From Carboxylicivirga mesophila (GTDB lineage Bacteria; Bacteroidota; Bacteroidia; Bacteroidales; Marinilabiliaceae): 64,000 nucleotides of DNA. This document shows positions 58,091 through 64,000 of the stretch, piece after piece. The stretch is from NCBI RefSeq assembly GCF_018271975.1, contig NZ_JAGUCN010000011.1:62001-126000 (forward strand). Direction: 5' to 3'. The number at the start of each line of letters is the position of its first letter. Position 1 is the first letter of the stretch. The translations under genes and the position numbers were made by a program. The notes beneath the pieces were generated by a model. That model made no database searches, had not been told where the DNA came from, and saw nothing but the letters and a program-made list of their open reading frames with translations.

Positions 58091-59689
58091 TTAATCCATG
58101 CCTTTATAATCAAACCAGTCAAAAGCAACCATTAGTTTGGACAATTTGCCATTGCTTGTGGCATACACGCCCACGCCTGGACCATTAAACTGGTTGCCAT
58201 TGCCATCAGCAATAACCCGCAGGCTTTGAGTGCCACCAACGGGGTGCAAATCATCTTCTGTTTCCCCATAACTAAACTGTACATCTAAGCCACTGCCAGC
58301 TACGTGCAGCACCACCTCATCATTCGAATAGGGCACCCTTGCTATCTCGCTTGCCCGCCCTTTAAATGATTTGATAAGCACAAGCGAATCATTATCCTTC
58401 AATAGTTTATAGTGATTTTGGTTGGTGCGATATACAGTTAGGCCAGCCTGCTCATGGCCTTTGGAAGCTTTGAAACGCATTTGTGTTTTTGCTTCGAACT
58501 GATGGTGAAGTATGCGCTGAACAAGAATGGACGAATTAACCAGGCTATCCATTACTTCGGGGCGCAATTGTACTTTTAACTGACCACCTGAAACTGTGTA
58601 AAATGGCTCATGTGGTGTACGGATGGTGCACCATTTTAAGTCAAGCTTATCGCCTTCAAAATTATCTCGCACGGGTATTAATGCAAGCGGTGACCATGGT
58701 AAATCAGGACGTTTCTGCTCCATTAGCACTTTACCATGCCCCGGATTGAATACCGGTGTTTGCCCTTCAAACTCAACCCTGGCCAGAAAGGTTTCGCGGC
58801 CAAGGATGGTTTCCCTTTCAATACGACGCTTACCCAACATCACACACCACCATTCGTCATTTTGTGTTTGCACCAAATCGCCATGACCGATGGCATGCAG
58901 CGGGTAATCCTCTCCCATGTGCCGATGTGTTAAAACCGGGTTAATGTAATCAGCTATGTAAGGCCCGTTAACCGAATCGCTATGATGAACAGTGAGTGCA
59001 TGATACATACCGGTTCCTCCTTCCGACACCATCAGCAGGTACTGGCCATTGATTTTATACAAATGAGGCCCTTCGGTGTAGGAAGCATTATTGGCATGCC
59101 CATAGGTGAGATTATGGCGTTTGCCCACCAGCTGTTGCTGCTCCAAGTCCAATTCCTGGTTGTAAGCCTCCGTCTGAGTGGGCCACTCTTCATCCTCAAC
59201 ACCCTGCATGCCTGTATAGTAGCATTTGCCATTGTCGTCCCAAAACAAAGAGGGATCAATGCCCGGAGCATCAGGTAACCAGACAGGATCGGACCAGGGA
59301 CCGGCAGGATCGCTGGCTGTCACATAGAAATTCATCCCACAAGCCACGCAGGTATTGATGATGTAAAACATGCCATCGTGATACCTGATGGTTGGCGCAA
59401 ACAATCCCAGTTTATCGGGCAGGCCGCTAAAATCAACCATCTCAGGCCTGTCAATGGCATGACCAATTAGCTGCCAATTGACCAGATCTTTACTGTGATA
59501 AATGGGCAATCCGGGAAACCATACAAAGGTTGAATTGACCAGATAATAATCGTCGCCCACTCTGCAAATGGATGGATCGGGATGGTAACCACTAAGTATG
59601 GGATTTTGAAATTTTGAGGGTGCATCCTGAGCTGCAACTTGCACTGCCAAGAAGCTTACTATTAATGTACTGATGATTGTTATTTTCAT
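58091..59689 (-). CDS. secreted GH43 glycoside hydrolase (beta-xylosidase/arabinofuranosidase type)
   Basis: A 532-residue exported protein (signal peptide ending near VAAQ). The N-terminal five-bladed propeller (about 25-330) has the catalytic acids in SGYHPDPSIC (Asp base), PGIDPSLFW (Asp pKa modulator) and YTEGPHLYK (Glu acid). The C-terminal part (about 345-530) is a beta-sandwich, as in the GH43 C2 domain. Such enzymes act on xylo- or arabino-oligosaccharides; the subfamily and exact specificity cannot be read. First listed member of the hemicellulase cluster, though the last to be transcribed. Confidence 0.9.
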   Translation of the reverse strand: MKITIISTLIVSFLAVQVAAQDAPSKFQNPILSGYHPDPSICRVGDDYYLVNSTFVWFPGLPIYHSKDLVNWQLIGHAIDRPEMVDFSGLPDKLGLFAPTIRYHDGMFYIINTCVACGMNFYVTASDPAGPWSDPVWLPDAPGIDPSLFWDDNGKCYYTGMQGVEDEEWPTQTEAYNQELDLEQQQLVGKRHNLTYGHANNASYTEGPHLYKINGQYLLMVSEGGTGMYHALTVHHSDSVNGPYIADYINPVLTHRHMGEDYPLHAIGHGDLVQTQNDEWWCVMLGKRRIERETILGRETFLARVEFEGQTPVFNPGHGKVLMEQKRPDLPWSPLALIPVRDNFEGDKLDLKWCTIRTPHEPFYTVSGGQLKVQLRPEVMDSLVNSSILVQRILHHQFEAKTQMRFKASKGHEQAGLTVYRTNQNHYKLLKDNDSLVLIKSFKGRASEIARVPYSNDEVVLHVAGSGLDVQFSYGETEDDLHPVGGTQSLRVIADGNGNQFNGPGVGVYATSNGKLSKLMVAFDWFDYKGMD

Positions 59690-59886
59690 GTGTCTAAAAT
59701 TTTATTTCTTAATGGTCACATGGAACTCGCCAGAATAGTCATGCTCCTGTGTGAGAAAACTTCTCTCATGGCTCGTTTCATATGATTATGTTTTTACCAC
59801 ATGGACCAATCAATTTATCAATGCTAATCCACTGTTTGATTCTTCGATTAAGATGTATGAGCCTGTCTTGCAAGCTTTAATCCATT

Positions 59887-61308
59887 CTAGGGTTTAATTG
59901 TTACGATGACTCTTTTATAGGCCGATAATTGTGGTTGACCTCTATCTGTTACTTTTAGAATAAAGTGGGCGCTTACCTCCTTATCTACTTCAGGTGCAGT
60001 AAAGTGGGCTTTGTAAACATTTTCGGCTCCATTGACCGCAATCACTTCGTTATAGCTGCCGGCTTCGGGGTAATTAAACCACAGGAAACTAACACTGTCC
60101 CCATCCGGTTCGAAGGTATTAAAAGCATCCAGCGTGAAATGCGTGCCCGACTGAACTGTTATCTCTTCGGGGTGTGACAAAACCGGGACAGGTGCATGAT
60201 TAGCTTCATCATAGGTCTTCAGACACCAATCCATGCGAGCCGAAAAATCATTCTGAAAATCATCGCGCCACCGAATAATGGTTTCCTTGAATCCGCTAAA
60301 TGTCTGCTCACCTTTTTTTACCGAACGTCCATATTCATTGTACACATATGGCGTATACGTATCAATCGCATTAGTCCAGATAGCTCTGGTTTCCGGCTCA
60401 TTGACAACAATTGAGCCCCCCTCTTTGAGTTGAGAAAAATCGGACAGATACAACTCATAGCGACCGCCCCATCCGCCCCAATTGGGATGCTCAGCACTAT
60501 TAAGTCCATTGGGTATTAATGACAGAAAAGCCGGCGTATCGCCTTCCATGCTCCAAGCCACATCCGGGTAAGCGGCTCCAAGCGGACCATGCCCCTGCTG
60601 AATATGTTCAGCCAGCCAGCGGTTACTAATGGTCGTGTTATTTATCCCATTAATGTAGCTGGCATTTACACCGGTCCAGGTGGCATTGCCATAGTCATCT
60701 CCCGGACTAACGATATAAAATAAGTCAGGAAAGTTATGACGAATCCAACTACCGCTATCATCCTGATCCGAAATGGTATAAACACGTAATTTAGCCATCA
60801 AGCGTTTGGCTTCTTTTCTACTTTTTGTTTTACGAATAGTGTAAAGCGCTTGTGCCAGCGTATTAGAGCCACCCCATACTGAAATCCATAAGGGACGTTT
60901 ATCTTCTTTTTCTAACATCTTGATAATCCAATCAGAGCCTTCTGAATCCATGCCTTTACCTACTCCTTTCATACCATATACCGGCAAACCCTTTTTTACC
61001 AAAGAATACAATACCGTGGCCTGAGGAAAATCAGGGTGGTGCTGTACCAGATTAGCTTGCACCTTATCATAAGTCTTTAACACTTTGATAATGGATTCAG
61101 GATGTACCTCATTGCTCATCCAGCACGAAGTAGTGGCTACAATGCCTTCAATATCTATTTCGTTGGCATATAAAAGCAACCTTACCAGTGATTGTGTATC
61201 ATCCGGGTCGGCCTCAATATCTGTTAAAACAACAACGCGGTGTTTCTCCTGCGCGTGTGCATGTCCCAACACCCCAACTAAGCAAGCTATAAACAGTAAT
61301 ACTTTCAT
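59887..61308 (-). CDS. DUF1593 (nucleoside-hydrolase-like) secreted protein
   Basis: A 473-residue exported protein (signal peptide MKVLLFIACLVGVLGHAHA). The N-terminal domain VVVLTDIEADPDDTQSLVRLL near 25 recalls the DxDxxxDD calcium site of nucleoside hydrolases, which DUF1593 shares; IWISVWGG-type and DQDDSGSW segments follow. The C-terminus (about 380-473) is an Ig/DUF4990-like beta domain. It occurs in polysaccharide utilisation loci and may be a carbohydrate hydrolase; no activity can be assigned from sequence. Confidence 0.82.
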   Translation of the reverse strand: MKVLLFIACLVGVLGHAHAQEKHRVVVLTDIEADPDDTQSLVRLLLYANEIDIEGIVATTSCWMSNEVHPESIIKVLKTYDKVQANLVQHHPDFPQATVLYSLVKKGLPVYGMKGVGKGMDSEGSDWIIKMLEKEDKRPLWISVWGGSNTLAQALYTIRKTKSRKEAKRLMAKLRVYTISDQDDSGSWIRHNFPDLFYIVSPGDDYGNATWTGVNASYINGINNTTISNRWLAEHIQQGHGPLGAAYPDVAWSMEGDTPAFLSLIPNGLNSAEHPNWGGWGGRYELYLSDFSQLKEGGSIVVNEPETRAIWTNAIDTYTPYVYNEYGRSVKKGEQTFSGFKETIIRWRDDFQNDFSARMDWCLKTYDEANHAPVPVLSHPEEITVQSGTHFTLDAFNTFEPDGDSVSFLWFNYPEAGSYNEVIAVNGAENVYKAHFTAPEVDKEVSAHFILKVTDRGQPQLSAYKRVIVTIKP

Positions 61309-61334
61309 ACTATAAATAATCGTTAATCAAAAAA

Positions 61335-62408
61335 CTATTGCGCATCAATAATGGCATCGGCTACTTCAGGATGCATCCAATCGTAGGTACGGCGGTTAAT
61401 AATCCCAAACTGACCGGCACCTCCATTATCCCACCAGATTGGGCAAATGCCTCTTTCTAAACAGCCACGAGCAAAGTATGCGGTATGCCTTTTTCGGTCC
61501 TCCATATTATTATGGTTGAGGCTTCCCCATTCGCCCATCACCACCTGAATACCTTTTGAGATAAACCGTGTCACCAATCGATCCAGTTCGGCATCCATGG
61601 CCTTTTTTTCGGCATCGGTTCCCCAGCTGGTTACAAAGTCCGTCTCAGCCAATGCGAAGTGGTAGGGAAAGTAATTGTGAACTGAAACAAGCAGGTTGTG
61701 CGAATCGGGTAAGACCAAACCATCAATAGCCACCTGGCTTGATGATGCAGCATAGGAGGACACCATGATATAGCGATTAGCATTTTTACCACCTGAACTT
61801 CTGATAGCCTCCACGGCCACTTGATGAAACTGGTTAATGCAGTCGCGTCCTTCTGCTGTGCCACCTGTCCATTCTTCAGGTGAGCCTTTCAAACGGGTTT
61901 CGTTAAGTGTTTCGAATATCAACTGCCCGCCGTAGGCTTTAAAATGATCGGCTATCTGCGCCCAAACCTTTTCCAATTGCTGTTTGGATCGGTCGGCTTT
62001 GGAGTAAGTTGGTATCAACCACTCTTCATCGTGATGGATATTAATGATGACGTACATGTCATTATCCAAACCATAATTCACTACTTCTTCAACCCGCCTG
62101 AGCCAGCTGTCCGAAATGGTATAGCTGGGGCCAGGACCAATATGGTATTGCCAGGTTACGGGTACGCGCAATGTTTTAAACCCTTTGGCCTTAACCGCAT
62201 CTATCAGGGCTTTTGTGGCTATTGGATTTCCCCAAACCGTCTCGTCTTTTCCTTTGGCATCTAGGGTGTTTCCCAAGTTCCAGCCCACCCCCATATCGGC
62301 GACCAGGGCTTTTGCAGTCAATTCATTATCATCATTTTGCGGATTTACCTCTGAACTACATGCTGTAATACTCACAATCAGCAGAAGGCACACTAAGATA
62401 GTTTTCAT
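61335..62408 (-). CDS. GH5 (subfamily 4-like) endoglucanase lipoprotein
   Basis: A 357-residue lipoprotein (ITAC, Cys17). GH5 TIM barrel: GVGWNLGNTLDA near 40, LRVPVTWQYH near 80, the acid/base region IFETLNETR near 165 and the nucleophile region VVMGEWGSLN near 290. The usual NEP motif is NET here: the catalytic Glu is present but the following Pro is Thr. The overall pattern is that of subfamily 4 enzymes, which cut beta-glucan, xyloglucan or glucomannan. Next to a GH5_8-like mannanase gene. Confidence 0.88.
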   Translation of the reverse strand: MKTILVCLLLIVSITACSSEVNPQNDDNELTAKALVADMGVGWNLGNTLDAKGKDETVWGNPIATKALIDAVKAKGFKTLRVPVTWQYHIGPGPSYTISDSWLRRVEEVVNYGLDNDMYVIINIHHDEEWLIPTYSKADRSKQQLEKVWAQIADHFKAYGGQLIFETLNETRLKGSPEEWTGGTAEGRDCINQFHQVAVEAIRSSGGKNANRYIMVSSYAASSSQVAIDGLVLPDSHNLLVSVHNYFPYHFALAETDFVTSWGTDAEKKAMDAELDRLVTRFISKGIQVVMGEWGSLNHNNMEDRKRHTAYFARGCLERGICPIWWDNGGAGQFGIINRRTYDWMHPEVADAIIDAQ

Positions 62409-62437
62409 ATTTCGTTAGGATTTATTCTGATTTACAT

Positions 62438-63439
62438 TCATTTAAAAACCGAGGCTTGCTGTGCGGTTGAGCGGATTCCATGTGGCGAATCAAATACCTC
62501 CTTGCCCCACCAGGTAAGTGTTTCCCAATCGGTGTATTCAACCAGATCCAACCACTTGTTTTCGGCATTATTTCCGGTCCACGACCAGGCCAGATACCCC
62601 ATGCCTAAGTCCTCGCAGCACTGCATTATCTGCCGATGGTTCACCATACAACCCAGGTTATTGTCGCCGTTATTAAAACAATAGCCAAACTCACCTACGA
62701 TAAGCGGCAGTTCAGCTGCACTCACCTCTTTCAGCTTTTGCTCAATCACCTGCTCATCATTCCACGAGCCATACATATGAATGGAAAACAACAGGTTGTG
62801 CTGCGGGTCAAGCTCCACCAATTGCTGTCCATAGTCAATAATGGGCTGTATGTTCTGGCCCCATCCGGGGGCATCAATCACAATGGTGGATGTGTAGCCG
62901 GCCTCGCGCAAAAAGCTAATACATGGCCGATAAGCCTCGGACCAAACCGCTCCTGTGACTGAATGATCGCCCCACTCATTGGCAATATTCACCATCACAT
63001 AGCGCTTATATTTTTTTAGCATCTGCATCATGTCTGCGGATGTAAAATACCTGGCCAGACTTAATAGCTTCATTGCGGATGTATCACCCGTAGCATCGTG
63101 TAGTTCCAGTATAGGGATCATCTTCAGATCGCCACAGCGCTGAATGATGCGCTCCAGCTTAGCGGGTGGCAGCGATGTTTCCCACACAATGCGCACACAG
63201 TTTACATCATGAGCCGCAATGGTGCTTAAGGCCTCATAGGATGGTTCTTCAAACCAGGCATGTGGCACATTAACACCTCTTATGATGAAAGGCTGACCAT
63301 TGGCATCGAGCAAGCGCCCGGCAGCGGTTGTAAACCCATGAGACCTTATGCTTTTATTCTCTGAAGCACATCCGCACAACAATGCGATGGTCAGCATGGA
63401 CACACCCATCCATATGGACACACTTAGTTTCATCATCAC
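62438..63439 (-). CDS. GH5 (subfamily 8-like) beta-mannanase lipoprotein
   Basis: A 333-residue lipoprotein (LLCGC, Cys24). The order of motifs, GRLLDANGQPFIIRGVNVPHAW near 40, LELHDATGDTSA near 110, VNIANEWGDH near 150 (acid/base Glu), DAPGWGQNIQPI near 190, SIHMYGSW near 220 and IVGEFGYCFNNGD near 250 (nucleophile Glu), is strikingly like alkaliphilic Bacillus GH5_8 mannanases. The likely activity is endo-beta-1,4-mannanase. It overlaps the alpha-galactosidase stop by one base, which supports combined galactomannan use. Confidence 0.92.
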   Translation of the reverse strand: MMMKLSVSIWMGVSMLTIALLCGCASENKSIRSHGFTTAAGRLLDANGQPFIIRGVNVPHAWFEEPSYEALSTIAAHDVNCVRIVWETSLPPAKLERIIQRCGDLKMIPILELHDATGDTSAMKLLSLARYFTSADMMQMLKKYKRYVMVNIANEWGDHSVTGAVWSEAYRPCISFLREAGYTSTIVIDAPGWGQNIQPIIDYGQQLVELDPQHNLLFSIHMYGSWNDEQVIEQKLKEVSAAELPLIVGEFGYCFNNGDNNLGCMVNHRQIMQCCEDLGMGYLAWSWTGNNAENKWLDLVEYTDWETLTWWGKEVFDSPHGIRSTAQQASVFK

Positions 63440-64000
63440 TACTTCTTAGGTGTTAAACGTAGCAGCATGATGTCGTGTGCACCTATCTCGCCCTTTAATT
63501 TAGCCTTGGTTGTTCCCCGTTTTTTATGAGCGTAAGCATCTCTTATGGTATATTCAATGGCATTAACCGACATTTCGCGGCCCGATAAATCATCTTTCAC
63601 AGGATGCCATGCCCAATCGAAATCAAGTTGAAGGGTTTCCTGCCCCATGTTGATGAAAGCGATAGCCCATTCGCCATTGGCCAGGGGCTTTGCCCACACT
63701 TCCATGTCGCCTTCATTAGTATGGCAATAGGCCTGTATGCCAAGTGCATCCTGGTTGATGGCTATCACTTCTTTATTGGTAAGCGTTTTTATGGTTTCGT
63801 TAGAGGCGCTACGCAAATCATTACCCATGATTAAAGGCGATGCCAGCATGGCCCACATAGCAAAATGCACACGGTCTTCGGCCGGTGTCATGCCATTGCC
63901 CACTTCCATCATGTCAAAATCGTTCCAATGGCCGGGTCCCGAATATTTGCGAATATCTTTACGCAAGCGGATGATGGGCCACACACCCAAAGATGACCAA
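63439..64000 (-). CDS. GH27 alpha-galactosidase, C-terminal part (cut by window edge)
   Basis: The reading frame is open to the window end, so only the last 186 or so residues are visible. WSSLGVWPIIRLRKDIRKY and SGPGHWNDFDMMEVGNGMT with the catalytic-loop Asp (WNDxDM) are typical GH27, followed by FAMWAMLASPLIMGNDLR and a beta-sandwich C-terminal domain. Removal of alpha-1,6-galactose side chains would prepare galactomannan for the neighbouring mannanase. The start lies beyond the window. Confidence 0.92.
   Translation of the reverse strand, partial: WSSLGVWPIIRLRKDIRKYSGPGHWNDFDMMEVGNGMTPAEDRVHFAMWAMLASPLIMGNDLRSASNETIKTLTNKEVIAINQDALGIQAYCHTNEGDMEVWAKPLANGEWAIAFINMGQETLQLDFDWAWHPVKDDLSGREMSVNAIEYTIRDAYAHKKRGTTKAKLKGEIGAHDIMLLRLTPKK

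Overview
The window reads as chromosomal DNA of a fermentative, probably anaerobic member of the Bacteroidota (Bacteroidales/Marinilabiliales-like; this placement is inference). The grounds are a SusC/SusD pair, a FecI/FecR/TonB-receptor/DUF4249 set, promoters of the Bacteroidota type (TTTG-N19-TAnnTTTG), no clear Shine-Dalgarno signals, a HydE hydrogenase maturase, 2-oxoacid:ferredoxin oxidoreductase and an ADP-forming acyl-CoA synthetase. No phage, IS transposase, rRNA or CRISPR array is visible. One tRNA-Pro(GGG) is present.

Layout. 1-0.6 kb: no convincing gene. 0.6-2.5 kb: SRPBCC protein, EFR1-type flavodoxin-ferredoxin, a hypothetical protein. 2.6-8.6 kb (-): complete biotin operon bioB-A-F-G-C-D preceded by a 100-residue ORF and a terminator hairpin. 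8.9-10.3 kb (+): a PurF homologue whose N-terminal nucleophile Cys is Ser. 10.4-18.3 kb (-): four-subunit 2-oxoacid:ferredoxin oxidoreductase, aminotransferase, flavodoxin, a membrane protein and an ADP-forming acyl-CoA synthetase, together plausibly an amino-acid fermentation module. 18.6-19.7 kb (+): hydE.

19.7-50.6 kb is the most interesting part: a locus that looks dedicated to scavenging peptidoglycan. One minus-strand operon runs from an NlpC/P60 lipoprotein through an apparently Tat-exported L-Ala-D/L-Glu epimerase, a D-lactate dehydrogenase-type flavo-Fe/S protein, an M23 peptidase, a cysteine-less C39-like lipoprotein, SusC and SusD, to an SGNH acetylesterase. Beside it, divergently transcribed, lie a transglutaminase-like lipoprotein and NamZ (exo-beta-N-acetylmuramidase). 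A second minus-strand array holds a large amidase-like protein, a glycosyltransferase, a DUF4922 protein with GalT-like motifs, a double GNAT, a leaderless SpoIID homologue, AmpG with a large extra domain and a NagX/HGSNAT-like acyltransferase. Divergent from it are MurK-like kinase and MurQ, followed by a convergent FadR-type GntR regulator. I find one 22-bp partly palindromic motif at four intergenic positions: upstream of the NlpC/P60 operon, between transglutaminase and namZ, between the amidase and murK, and upstream of the regulator gene. This suggests that the regulator controls the whole locus. The proposed flow is: periplasmic hydrolases cut murein; SusCD and AmpG import fragments; SpoIID/MurK/MurQ release GlcNAc-6-P and D-lactate; the D-lactate dehydrogenase oxidises the lactate. 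The 40.2-43.3 kb part is unusually rich in repeats, including a 21-bp minisatellite.

50.8-57.5 kb (-): thioredoxin reductase, then an ECF sigma/small ORF/FecR/TonB receptor/DUF4249 signalling and uptake unit. 57.7 kb: tRNA-Pro. 58-64 kb (-): GH43, DUF1593, GH5_4-like, GH5_8-like and a GH27 gene cut by the window edge, a hemicellulose (galactomannan/glucan/xylan) degradation cluster. Assignments come from reading motifs by eye; no database search was possible.
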